NCBI GenBank assembly: GCA_963668605.1
Contig: OY764903.1
Coordinates: forward strand, 5,766,001 to 5,830,000
Origin: G963668605 sp963668605
Lineage (GTDB): Bacteria; Acidobacteriota; Terriglobia; Bryobacterales; Bryobacteraceae
Length of the DNA stretch: 64,000 nt
Direction of reading: 5' to 3'
Below the pieces are notes generated by a model, which saw only the letters and a list, made by a program, of their open reading frames with translations, was not told where the DNA came from and ran no database searches. Positions 54,221 to 61,846 of the stretch are shown here, in pieces; within the stretch, counting starts at the first letter, position 1, and every line of letters begins with the position of its first letter. Made by a program: the position numbers and the translations under genes.

Positions 54221-54589
54221 TTATTTCTCGACCGGCAGACCGGCTCCGCGCCAGGCTCGCCAACCGCCATCTAGCGAAATCACATCGGAATAGCCCATTT
54301 TTTGCAGCGCATCACCCGCCAGAGCGGAGCGGAATCCCCCGCCACAATAGAGTACCAGGCGCGCGGCCTTGTCCGGAATGACCGTCTCGATGTCTCGCTC
54401 GATGATGCCTTTGCCGAGATGAACAGCCCCCGCTGCGTGCGCCTCGGCCCATTCGCCATCTTCACGGATGTCGATTAGGATATGCCGCTCCGCGGCTGCC
54501 GCCATCTGCTGGTACTGTGCGATATCGATCTGCTTCACTCGGCTCTTGGCATCATTCACAAGAGTCAGAAATCCAAGCGTATGTGTCAT
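54221..54589 (-). CDS. Rhodanese-domain protein
   Basis: A 122-aa single-domain sulfurtransferase-like protein. The substrate loop contains the active Cys in LYCGGGFRSA (about residue 81), and the neighbouring segments ILIDIREDGEWAEAHAAGAVHLGKG and ISLDGGWRAWRGAGLPV are typical. No signal peptide is seen, so it is cytosolic and probably moves sulfane sulfur. It converges with the small membrane protein gene at a one-base gap. Partner unknown. Confidence 0.88.
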   Translation of the reverse strand: MTHTLGFLTLVNDAKSRVKQIDIAQYQQMAAAAERHILIDIREDGEWAEAHAAGAVHLGKGIIERDIETVIPDKAARLVLYCGGGFRSALAGDALQKMGYSDVISLDGGWRAWRGAGLPVEK

Positions 54590-54633
54590 TGCGTTTGCCC
54601 TATCGATTCAAGCCTTGCCAAATCGACCCCTAC

Positions 54634-55893
54634 CTATTCAACCCGGCGGATTTTCGCGCCCACCATCTCCAGTTTCTTTTCGATCTTCTCATAGCCGCGA
54701 TCGAGATGATAGACGCGGTCTACCACGGTTTCGCCTCTGGCCACCAGGCCGGCCAGCACTAGCGATGCGCTGGCCCGCAGGTCGGAGGCGATCACTTGCG
54801 CACCGCTCAGCGGCCGAGGGCCGGCCACCATCGCTTGTCTGCCTTCGATACGGATGTTCGCGCCCATACGCACGAGTTCCGGTACGTGCATGAAGCGGTT
54901 CTCGAAAATCGTTTCGGCGATCAGCGAGATCCCTTCCGCTTGGGTCATCAGAGCCATGAACTGCGCCTGCAGGTCGGTGGCGAACCCCGGGTGCTCTTCC
55001 GTTCTGATGTCGACCGAACGCAACGTTGCACCCGCCCGAACGTGCAGCGTACCCGCACTCTCCACGCTGGTTTCGACGCCCGCCTGCCGGAGTTTCGAGG
55101 TCAGCGCCAACAGATGATCCGGTTCGCATCCGGTGATCGTCACATCTCCGCCGGTGATGGCGGCAGCTACGGCGAAGGTGCCCGCCTCTATCCGGTCGGC
55201 GATAATCGTATGCTCGGCGCCGTGGAGCCGTTCCACGCCCTGAATGCGGATGGTGGAAGTGCCCGCGCCGTCAATCTTTGCGCCCATGGCGGCGAGCAAC
55301 GCGGCCAGGTCGACCACCTCCGGCTCGCGGGCGGCGTTTTCGATCACGGTTTCGCCCTTTGCGACGACCGCCGCCATCATTAGATCCTCGGTGCCGGTGA
55401 CCGTGATCCGGTCAAATCGAATCCGCGCGCCGCGCAATCCATTGGGCGCCTCCGCCTCGACATAGCCGTGCGACTGGCGAATAGTCGCGCCGAGTTGTTC
55501 GAGTCCACTCATGTGCAGGTCGATCGGCCGCGCACCGATAGCGCATCCGCCCGGCAACGAGACACGCGCGCGACCCGTGCGGGCCACCAGCGGACCCAGC
55601 ACCAAGCTGGAGGCGCGCATTGTCTTCACTAGTTCATATGGCGCTTCCGGCCGGTCGAGATTGTGCGCCCGGACGATCACCGTTCCATCTTCTTTCCGAT
55701 CGACTTCGGCGCCGGCAGCCCGTAACAGATTCTGCATGGTGCCGATGTCTCGGACAGGCGGGATGCGGCGCAGCGTTACCGAATCTTCGGTGAGCAGGCA
55801 CGCGGCCAGCGACGGCAGCGCCGAGTTCTTTGATCCACTGACGGCGATCTCGCCGCGCAGCGCCACGCCGCCGGTAATGAGGAGCTTCTCCAT
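54634..55893 (-). CDS. murA: UDP-N-acetylglucosamine 1-carboxyvinyltransferase
   Basis: A 419-aa cytosolic enzyme that transfers enolpyruvate from PEP to UDP-GlcNAc, the first committed step of peptidoglycan synthesis. The N-terminal KNSALPSLAACLL (Lys22-type) and RVSLPGGCAIGARPIDLHMSGLEQLG (Cys at the fosfomycin-target position, about residue 117) are intact, and TVIENAAREPEVVDLAALL and EEHPGFATDLQAQFMAL follow. Length is normal. It lies 21 bases behind murQ on the same strand, so the two are probably co-transcribed. Confidence 0.95.
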   Translation of the reverse strand: MEKLLITGGVALRGEIAVSGSKNSALPSLAACLLTEDSVTLRRIPPVRDIGTMQNLLRAAGAEVDRKEDGTVIVRAHNLDRPEAPYELVKTMRASSLVLGPLVARTGRARVSLPGGCAIGARPIDLHMSGLEQLGATIRQSHGYVEAEAPNGLRGARIRFDRITVTGTEDLMMAAVVAKGETVIENAAREPEVVDLAALLAAMGAKIDGAGTSTIRIQGVERLHGAEHTIIADRIEAGTFAVAAAITGGDVTITGCEPDHLLALTSKLRQAGVETSVESAGTLHVRAGATLRSVDIRTEEHPGFATDLQAQFMALMTQAEGISLIAETIFENRFMHVPELVRMGANIRIEGRQAMVAGPRPLSGAQVIASDLRASASLVLAGLVARGETVVDRVYHLDRGYEKIEKKLEMVGAKIRRVE

Positions 55894-55914
55894 GGCTTCT
55901 ATTGTCTCATTGGA

Positions 55915-56814
55915 TCAACGCGAGAGAGCTTTTCTGATACGGCCTCCGCAGTCCGCCAACCGGGCTTCGGCTGCTTCTCTGGCGATTCCCAGTTTCGACA
56001 TCACGATCGCGGTTTTCACATTCTGGCCGCTCGCCTCGAACAGCCGGGCCGCTTCTTCGTCGCCGACGCCGGCTGCCGAGGCCACAATGCGGCGGGCGCG
56101 ATGCTGCAATTTCTCATTGCGCGGTTGCACGCTGACCATCAGATTGCCGAAGACGAATCCGCGCCGGATCATCGTCCCCGTGGTCAACATGTTCAGCACC
56201 AGCTTGGTGGCCGTGCCTGCCTTCATGCGTGTCGATCCTGCCACTACTTCCGGTCCCGGCAGCGGCTGGATCGCGATATCGACGGCGCGGCTGAGTTCGG
56301 AATCGGGTGTGCAACTGATTCCGATAGTGACCGCGCCCAGCGCGCGCGCCGCCTGGATTGCGCCCAGCACATAGGGCGTCCGCCCGCTGGCGGCAATGCC
56401 CGCGAGCACGTCGGCCGACGTGAAATCACAGGCGGCCAGATCGCGAGCGCCGGCTTGGGGATCGTCCTCGCTGGCTTCGGTGGCCCGGCACAGCGCGGCT
56501 TCGCCACCGGCGATGATGCCTTGCACCAGATCCGGGGATACGCCAAATGTGGGAGGGCATTCCGAAGCGTCCAGCACGCCCAGGCGCCCACTGGTGCCCG
56601 CGCCGATGTAGAACAGCCGTCCGCCCTTGTCCATGGCTGCGGCGATCGCATCGACGGCCTCGGCGATCCGCGGGATCTCGGTCGCGACGGATTGTGCGAT
56701 CCGTGCGTCCTCGTCGTTGATCACCCGGAGCATCTGCTCTGTGGGCAATGCGTCGATCAATTCGGACGCGGGATTGCGCTGTTCGGTCAGTAGTCGGTCC
56801 AGCCCTATGGTCAT
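55915..56814 (-). CDS. murQ: N-acetylmuramic acid 6-phosphate etherase
   Basis: A 299-aa enzyme that splits the lactyl ether of MurNAc-6-phosphate to give GlcNAc-6-phosphate during cell-wall recycling. The N-terminus LTEQRNPASELIDAL, the SIS domain (FYIGAGTSGRLGVLDASECPPTFG, about residues 64-87) and the GEAAL and ASGRTPYVLGAI loops match the family; Glu in DASECPP is the likely catalytic acid. A GGAGG site precedes the ATG. Being next to murA, it links recycling to new synthesis. No MurNAc kinase or PTS gene is nearby. Confidence 0.93.
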   Translation of the reverse strand: MTIGLDRLLTEQRNPASELIDALPTEQMLRVINDEDARIAQSVATEIPRIAEAVDAIAAAMDKGGRLFYIGAGTSGRLGVLDASECPPTFGVSPDLVQGIIAGGEAALCRATEASEDDPQAGARDLAACDFTSADVLAGIAASGRTPYVLGAIQAARALGAVTIGISCTPDSELSRAVDIAIQPLPGPEVVAGSTRMKAGTATKLVLNMLTTGTMIRRGFVFGNLMVSVQPRNEKLQHRARRIVASAAGVGDEEAARLFEASGQNVKTAIVMSKLGIAREAAEARLADCGGRIRKALSR

Positions 56815-57075
56815 AACACCTCCGATCTTCTCATCACTTCGCGAGTGCTCTCAAGGGCGAGGCGGGCCGCCGAGCGTACAAAATTCGGCCAAACGGCTCG
56901 ACCGGTGACAATTGTCGGGTTCAGGGAAATGTACATCAGTCCTACATTTTTTCCGACCTTACCTAATACTTAGACAGCCTCGTGCAGCGCCCAAAATCAT
57001 CGTACAACGTCCAGTTCTCGAGGGGCACATGGCGATCGTGTTTCAGTTCGGCACGCGACACGACATCCTTGTCTA

Positions 57076-57089
57076 AAGTACTAGTACTT
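57076..57089. promoter_or_regulatory. Palindromic candidate operator AAGTACTAGTACTT
   Basis: A perfect 14-bp palindrome 70 bases before the -35 box of the promoter at 57159. It is AT-rich against the local GC-rich background and fits a dimeric regulator site. A similar AGTACTA string occurs upstream of the MFS gene near 23334. Confidence 0.4.
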
Positions 57090-57158
57090 AACACCTTGCG
57101 AGAACTGCCGTACCGGCATCCAATGCCCCCAAAGAGCGTCCGGACGGCGAGAAATTGC

Positions 57159-57187
57159 TTGACACGTCTGACGTTTTTACCTATACT
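57159..57187 (+). promoter_or_regulatory. Near-consensus sigma-70 promoter
   Basis: TTGACA (57159-57164) and TATACT (57182-57187) are exactly 17 bases apart. The PEP-CTERM start codon is 79 bases beyond the -10 box. This is the best promoter in the window. Confidence 0.8.
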
Positions 57188-57265
57188 CAGGAGGTCAAGT
57201 GGACCAATCGAGGAGTAAGGGTAGTAGTGCTGTTGCTTCTCGGTGGCCAGTTTTTCGGAGGGTAC

Positions 57266-57976
57266 ATGAAAGTAATACTGCTCAGAAGTCTATTCGCGGG
57301 AATCGCTGTCCTCTCAATCAGCGCGATTGCCTCAGCGACAATCATTGATCATTTTGATGCACCGCCGGGACCGAACAACCAGTATGTCTGTGCGGAACCG
57401 AGTGCGTCTTCTTGCGCGCCGAACCGATCCCAGCCCGCGACAGGCTTGGCTCTGAACCACACGGCTGGCGGAATTCGCGACATTTCGATCGGCGTTCCCT
57501 CCGCTGGCTACGTCACTGCCATAGTCAACGGTGCGGGGGATGGGGCGAGCAGGTTGAGCGTTTCCTCTGATACGTTCGCTGATCCGAACGTCCTGGTGAG
57601 TTACACCGGTTTGGCTGCAAATCCGGTGAACTTAATCCCGGGTGGCGAGACCTTCCTGCATTTTGCGTATTGGAGTGACAGGGGCTTCGTCGTGACCGCC
57701 ACGATCAACGGCGTCCCGGTTGTCTTCAACCTGCCGGCTTCGGCTGGCCCCAACACATCCGCTTCCGACTTCAGCATCGGGTTGAACGCTTGGAGCAACA
57801 GTGCCTCCTTCAACAACGTGACTTCGATGTCGCTCAATTTCGCCGGAGCGACCGCGTCTTCGGCGGACGGCTGGTTCGATCTCTTTGAAACGAACACTCC
57901 GGAACCGATGACCTTCGCAATGATGGGCGCTGGTCTGCTCGCTCTCGGAGCTCTGCGTCTCCGCAAGCGCTCGTAG
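57266..57976 (+). CDS. PEP-CTERM sorting-domain surface protein
   Basis: A 236-aa exported protein. A signal peptide (ILLRSLFAGIAVLSISAIASA) precedes a beta-rich body with no known domain. The C-terminus has the sorting signal: PEPMTFAMMGAGLLALGALRLRKRS. A disulfide is possible between the Cys pair near residues 46 and 54. A GGAGGG site lies 3-8 bases before the ATG. The protein is controlled by a near-consensus promoter and followed by a strong terminator, so it forms a single-gene unit. Exosortase should cut at PEP; none is in the window. Confidence 0.85.
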   Translation: MKVILLRSLFAGIAVLSISAIASATIIDHFDAPPGPNNQYVCAEPSASSCAPNRSQPATGLALNHTAGGIRDISIGVPSAGYVTAIVNGAGDGASRLSVSSDTFADPNVLVSYTGLAANPVNLIPGGETFLHFAYWSDRGFVVTATINGVPVVFNLPASAGPNTSASDFSIGLNAWSNSASFNNVTSMSLNFAGATASSADGWFDLFETNTPEPMTFAMMGAGLLALGALRLRKRS

Positions 57977-58002
57977 CGGATCTAAAATTTAAACCCTCTG
58001 TG

Positions 58003-58042
58003 CCCCGGCCACCTCCTAAGGGTGGCCGGGGTTCTTAGTTTT
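58003..58042 (+). terminator. Terminator after PEP-CTERM gene
   Basis: An 11-bp perfect stem CCCCGGCCACC / GGTGGCCGGGG with a 7-base loop, followed by a T-rich run with TTTT. It lies 26 bases after the stop codon. Confidence 0.85.
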
Positions 58043-58053
58043 CGGGCAGCGAT

Positions 58054-58106
58054 TCGAGAGACAAAAAAGGACCGCAGCCAAGCTGCGGTCCTTTTTTGTC
58101 TCTCGA
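58054..58106. terminator. Bidirectional terminator, 25-bp perfect inverted repeat
   Basis: Two 25-base arms (58054-58078 and 58082-58106) pair perfectly around a 3-base loop. A GC-rich core (GGACCGCAGC) is flanked by AAAAAA and TTTTTT, so it terminates in both directions. It lies between convergent transcripts, just downstream of the erpA stop at 58123. Confidence 0.85.
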
Positions 58107-58122
58107 GACTCAGATTGTCCGG

Positions 58123-58446
58123 TCAGGCGTTGAAGGAACTACCGCAGCCGCAAGTGGACTTCACGTTTGGATTGTTAAACTTGAAACCCGCCCCTTCCAG
58201 CGTCTCCACGTAGTCGACCTCGGCGCCGTCGAGATAGAGCAGGCTGGCTTGGTCGACAAATACCTTTAAGTCGCTGAAATCGTAGGTCTTGTCCAACATG
58301 CCCGGGTTGTTTTCAAAAGCCATGGAATAGCTGAAACCGGAACAGCCTCCGCCCACAACGGCAATCCTGAGACCGGCGGGCTTCGGATCTTGCGAACCCA
58401 GTATCTCCCGAACCTTGCCGGCGGCTCGCTCTGTAAGTTGAATCAT
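58123..58446 (-). CDS. erpA: Iron-sulfur cluster insertion protein, ErpA/IscA type
   Basis: A 107-aa A-type carrier. The three Cys lie in VVGGGCSGFSYSMAFE (about residue 35) and near the C-terminus in STCGCGSSF. It hands Fe-S clusters to target proteins; the window encodes two radical SAM enzymes with additional Cys clusters that would need such clusters. ErpA and IscA are hard to distinguish by sequence alone, so the symbol is tentative. The gene stands alone, with a two-way terminator downstream. Confidence 0.85.
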   Translation of the reverse strand: MIQLTERAAGKVREILGSQDPKPAGLRIAVVGGGCSGFSYSMAFENNPGMLDKTYDFSDLKVFVDQASLLYLDGAEVDYVETLEGAGFKFNNPNVKSTCGCGSSFNA

Positions 58447-58642
58447 TGAGTTAACCCCTCCTCGGAGATCGAATACTTCTACTTCATTCTACCGCAATCG
58501 AGAATCTCTCGAAGTGTTAGAGATGTAGCCCCGCTGCGCCAGGTTGCGGGAATCTGCTATCTTAGGCAAATCCCCCTTGGCGCCGGACGCGCGGAGATGG
58601 CCGGAAAGCCGTTGTAACCGTTTGAATTTCAGCCGCGTCGGA

Positions 58643-59317
58643 ATGGATATGAGCGGATTCAGCGGAGCGCTTCCATTCCCTATCGCGGGCAACGCCACCG
58701 GGACGACCAGGACGAGAGTGGACTACCGCAAGACCGAAGAGGCAGATCTTGTTCGCCGCATCCAGGCGAAGGACGAAATGGCGTTCCGCGAAATCGTGGA
58801 ACGTTATCAGTCCAAGGTGTTTTCAATCATCTTTGGCATCCTGCGGAACCGGAATGACGCGGAAGACATAGCCCAACAGGTCTTCGCAAAGATCTACTTT
58901 TCAATCGGTAATTTCGACTTCCGCAGCTCTCTGCTCACGTGGATTTACAAGATCACTGTCAACGAGTGCTACGACTACCTCCGCAAGAAGCGAGTGCGGA
59001 AACTGGTTTATGAGAGCGATTTTTCCGAGGACGATTCGCTCCGCATGGAGAATAGTGAGGCGGCGATCGATCGGGCCGCTCCGATCGATGAAGATCTCTC
59101 GCGCCGCGACTACGTCATGAAGCTCCTGACGAAGATTTCCGAAGAGGATCGTAATCTGATCCTGCTGAAAGAAGTGGAAGGCCACTCGGTCGAAGAGTTG
59201 GCGACAATGACCGGACTGAATGAAAATACAATTAAAGTGAAGCTGTTTCGCGCGCGCCAGAAACTGGTGAAGGCAGCGCAGCGTTTGACCCGCGTAGCGG
59301 GCGCCGCAACGGAATAG
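58643..59317 (+). CDS. ECF-type RNA polymerase sigma factor
   Basis: A 224-aa sigma factor of the RpoE/SigW class. Region 2 is seen in VERYQSKVFSIIFGILRNRNDAEDIAQQVFAKIYF (about residues 52-86) and region 4 in EEDRNLILLKEVEGHSVEELATMTGLNENTIKVKLFRARQKL (about 167-208). ATG 58643 is chosen; the longer frame from 58544 gives a non-family N-terminal tail. The anti-sigma gene follows at 59406 with an 88-base gap. Promoter targets cannot be identified by eye. Confidence 0.9.
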   Translation: MDMSGFSGALPFPIAGNATGTTRTRVDYRKTEEADLVRRIQAKDEMAFREIVERYQSKVFSIIFGILRNRNDAEDIAQQVFAKIYFSIGNFDFRSSLLTWIYKITVNECYDYLRKKRVRKLVYESDFSEDDSLRMENSEAAIDRAAPIDEDLSRRDYVMKLLTKISEEDRNLILLKEVEGHSVEELATMTGLNENTIKVKLFRARQKLVKAAQRLTRVAGAATE

Positions 59318-59405
59318 CCGGCTGGAAAGTATTACATCGCTGAATGCGGGCGTCAGATTCGCAGCAGCGAAGCAGTGGAAACTGGATACTTGAGGGAAGA
59401 AGTCT

Positions 59406-59873
59406 ATGCATGAGATCATCCGGGACCACCTCGAAGAGCATCTTCGCAGCACGGCAGCATCGAGCCGCCTGCTGGAGTTCCACGCACACTTGGCGGAATG
59501 CGGCGAATGCCGCGACGCCGTAGCGCGCATGGAAGAGACCGCAATTCAGTTGCGCACGCTACGGCATGGCGCGGATTTCGAGCTCGCCCCAGGCTTTTTT
59601 GCGCGCGTGATGGAGACGATCGAGGCCGGGAAACGGCCAACAGTCTGGAGCCTCTTGCTCGATCCTATCTTCGGCAAACGGCTCGTGTATGCATCGCTCA
59701 CGCTTGTGATTCTGCTCGGCACTTATATGTTCTCCACCGAACCGTTTGGAATCGAGACGGCATCGGTGCCCGAAGTGATCCTGTCCCACCAGCAGCGTGA
59801 AGCTCAACAAACGGATAACGCCGAGGCCGACCGCGATGTGATCCTGGTCAATCTCGCGACCTACAAGGACTAG
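59406..59873 (+). CDS. Zinc-finger anti-sigma factor
   Basis: A 155-aa membrane protein. The N-terminal ZAS motif (FHAHLAECGECRDAV, HxxxCxxC, about residues 25-39) binds zinc and the sigma factor. One membrane segment (LVYASLTLVILLGTYMF, about 94-110) leads to a short extracytoplasmic tail. It follows the sigma gene in the same direction. The next gene starts one base after its stop, so a three-gene stress unit is likely. Confidence 0.85.
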   Translation: MHEIIRDHLEEHLRSTAASSRLLEFHAHLAECGECRDAVARMEETAIQLRTLRHGADFELAPGFFARVMETIEAGKRPTVWSLLLDPIFGKRLVYASLTLVILLGTYMFSTEPFGIETASVPEVILSHQQREAQQTDNAEADRDVILVNLATYKD

Positions 59874-59874
59874 C

Positions 59875-60264
59875 ATGCTTCCGGACACCTGCACATCCTG
59901 GAAAAATCCGCGCGTGCTGACGACCCTGCTGCTCGTATTCCTGTGTGGCGCGACTGTTGGTGCGCTGGCGATGCGCGCCGGATTGCATGACGTGGTCCAC
60001 CGGGCCGGTTCCGACTGGAAGGAGACGACTGGAAAGCAGGCCGTGCTCCAGCGCTTCAAGAAGGAGCTGAACTTATCGCCTTCGCAAGCGCAGCAGTTGG
60101 AGACCGTGCTCGACGACTTCATGAGCTACTATCAGACGCTGCAATCGCAGATGGACGAGGTGCGCGCCAGCGGCAAGGACCGCATCATGCGCATTCTGAG
60201 CGAAGATCAGAAACGCAAGTTCGATCGCATGATTGGCGAGTTGCAGACGCGACAATTGCGATAG
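59875..60264 (+). CDS. CpxP/Spy-like periplasmic protein, membrane-anchored
   Basis: A 129-aa protein. One N-terminal hydrophobic segment (LTTLLLVFLCGATVGALAM) precedes a helical region with LNLSPSQAQQLETVLDDFM and ILSEDQKRKFDRMI, the pattern of Spy/CpxP/heavy-metal sensor repressors (LTxxQ-type repeats). Such proteins sense envelope stress or act as chaperones. It probably works with the sigma/anti-sigma pair just upstream. Confidence 0.7.
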   Translation: MLPDTCTSWKNPRVLTTLLLVFLCGATVGALAMRAGLHDVVHRAGSDWKETTGKQAVLQRFKKELNLSPSQAQQLETVLDDFMSYYQTLQSQMDEVRASGKDRIMRILSEDQKRKFDRMIGELQTRQLR

Positions 60265-60566
60265 CGGCCGGATCGTTCCTGCATCCTCATTTTGAGGGTG
60301 AAGTGTCTGTTAGTGCGGATATCGTAAATCCACAACTTCTCTGTCCACGACCTCCCGTTGGCTAGTTCCTGTCGAAGAACAGGACGTTCGCCTTCGCGCC
60401 TTGAGCGTAACAGATCCCTGCCCGCAAACCGATTCAGACGGCGGCGTCGCATTCTTGCGCTCTGCCGCGCAGTTCTGCTGCTTAAAATCAGTTGAATTAG
60501 AAAAAATCGCAGGGTAGGATAGAGATCTGCGGGAAACTGGGAACCCGCAAAATCCAGGAGGGGAAA
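60265..60566 (+). other. Intergenic region before diheme cytochrome
   Basis: About 300 bases with no credible gene. TTGAAT (60492-60497) and TAGGAT (60515-60520) are 17 bases apart and could be the promoter of the cytochrome gene, whose ATG follows an AGGAGG site. Confidence 0.5.
60492..60520 (+). promoter_or_regulatory. Candidate sigma-70 promoter of cytochrome gene
   Basis: TTGAAT and TAGGAT hexamers with a 17-base spacer lie 46 bases before the start codon. The match is moderate. Confidence 0.4.
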
Positions 60567-61553
60567 ATGTGGGGAAGAGCAATGCTTGGCGTTCTGGGAA
60601 CGCTGATCGTGATTTTGGCAGGCGGATTTGCATGGCTTGCGTTGCGCAAGCCCGCGATGGCGCCGCCGTCCAGCATCAAGGTGGAGGCCACGCCGGCGAG
60701 GTTGTCGCGGGGCAAGGAACTTTTCGAAAAAATCGCGAACTGTGAGGACTGTCACTCTCAACGCGACATCTCGAAGTTTGCCGCTCCGACGATTCCGGGG
60801 ACAACGGGCGGGGGCTTTGAGTTTCCGGTCGAGCTCGGATTTCCAGGAAAAGTGGCTTCGGCAAACATCACGCCCGATCCGGAAACAGGTCTCGGCGCCT
60901 GGACGGATGGAGAGAAGATTCGCGCTATTCGCGAGGGCGTTTCCCGGGACGGACGCGCGCTCTTTCCGTTGATGCCTTATACCTACTTCCGCTCCATGAG
61001 CGACGAGGATGTGTATTCGGTGGTGGCGTTTATGAATTCGCTTCCACCAATCAAGAAACGGATGCCGCGCACCGAGTTGAACTTTCCGGTCAACCTGCTG
61101 ATCAAGGGCGCACCGCGTCCGGTCGATGGCCCGGTGCCGGAACCGGACCGTAGCAATCGACTGAAGTATGGCAAGTACCTCGTGACGATGGCGAATTGCG
61201 TAGTCTGCCACACGCCGGAGGACAAGGGGCAGTTGGTTGAGTCCCAGTTGTTTGCCGGAGGCAGGGAGTTCCGCGTCGGGAACTTCCAGGTTCTCAGCGC
61301 GAACATCACGAGCGACGCCGAGACCGGAATCGGGGCCTGGAGCGAGGAGAAATTCGTAAACAAGTTCATCAACTACAGGCCATTTGCCGAAGGGACACCG
61401 CCCGTAGCGACACAGGCGAACTTTACGTTAATGCCATGGATGGCTTTCGCGCGTCTGCCGGAGGAAGATTTGAAGGCGATCTACGCGCACCTGCGGACCA
61501 TACCTGCGAAGAACAACAAAGTGGAGACCCATCCGGAGGTGGTTACTCCATGA
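60567..61553 (+). CDS. Membrane-anchored diheme cytochrome c
   Basis: A 328-aa protein with an N-terminal membrane anchor (AMLGVLGTLIVILAGGFAWLAL). Two heme sites are visible: CEDCH (about residue 53) and CVVCH (about 212), each followed by a class I cytochrome domain with ASANITPDPETGLGAWTDGEKIRAIREGVSRDG and SANITSDAETGIGAWSEEKFVNKF, so the two domains are related. Similar cytochromes serve as electron-accepting subunits of membrane dehydrogenases. A strong AGGAGG site precedes the ATG. No dehydrogenase gene is adjacent. Confidence 0.88.
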   Translation: MWGRAMLGVLGTLIVILAGGFAWLALRKPAMAPPSSIKVEATPARLSRGKELFEKIANCEDCHSQRDISKFAAPTIPGTTGGGFEFPVELGFPGKVASANITPDPETGLGAWTDGEKIRAIREGVSRDGRALFPLMPYTYFRSMSDEDVYSVVAFMNSLPPIKKRMPRTELNFPVNLLIKGAPRPVDGPVPEPDRSNRLKYGKYLVTMANCVVCHTPEDKGQLVESQLFAGGREFRVGNFQVLSANITSDAETGIGAWSEEKFVNKFINYRPFAEGTPPVATQANFTLMPWMAFARLPEEDLKAIYAHLRTIPAKNNKVETHPEVVTP

Positions 61554-61750
61554 CGTCGAGCCTGCGCGAGCATCATAGACGTGGAGATCAAGCCGCCCGG
61601 CACGTCTCCCAGCGTGACTGCCTGGCCGAGCGTACCGATTCGTGACGCAAAAACATCCAGGAGCTTTTTCAGCTCCATGTCGTGCGCCCTAGGCAGGACT
61701 TGAAGCGGATTCCAGACGTGGAACCTGCTACACTCTAAGTGATACTCTGT
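61554..61750. other. Short spacer before tRNA-Leu
   Basis: 197 bases. A 65-codon minus-strand frame (61481-61678) overlaps the cytochrome and lacks a ribosome site, so it is not called. A small hairpin GAGCTttttCAGCTC lies at about 61660-61674. Nothing else is recognised. Confidence 0.4.
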
Positions 61751-61839
61751 GCCGGAGTGTCGGAATTGGCAGACGAACCGGACTCAAAATCCGGCGCACT
61801 TCACTGGGCGTGTGGGTTCAAGTCCCACCTCCGGCACCA
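61751..61839 (+). tRNA. tRNA-Leu (anticodon CAA)
   Basis: An 89-base class II tRNA. The acceptor stem GCCGGAG pairs with CTCCGGC, the anticodon loop CTCAAAA gives CAA, the long variable arm is present, and the T-arm is GTGGG-TTCAAGT-CCCAC. The 3' CCA is encoded (61837-61839). Confidence 0.95.
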
Positions 61840-61846
61840 CTCCAAG

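Larger units (their letters stand above)
56815..57265 (+). other. Divergent intergenic region upstream of PEP-CTERM gene
   Basis: About 450 bases. It contains the murQ ribosome site at its left end, a 14-bp palindrome (57076-57089) and a near-consensus promoter (57159-57187), both listed separately. No credible gene is seen. Confidence 0.6.

Noticed and set aside
55511..56374. Plus-strand frame opposite murA and murQ
   Set aside because: Ser/Arg-rich shadow frame spanning two convincing minus-strand genes.
61481..61678. 65-codon minus-strand frame before tRNA-Leu
   Set aside because: It overlaps the cytochrome 3' end, has no ribosome site and no family match.
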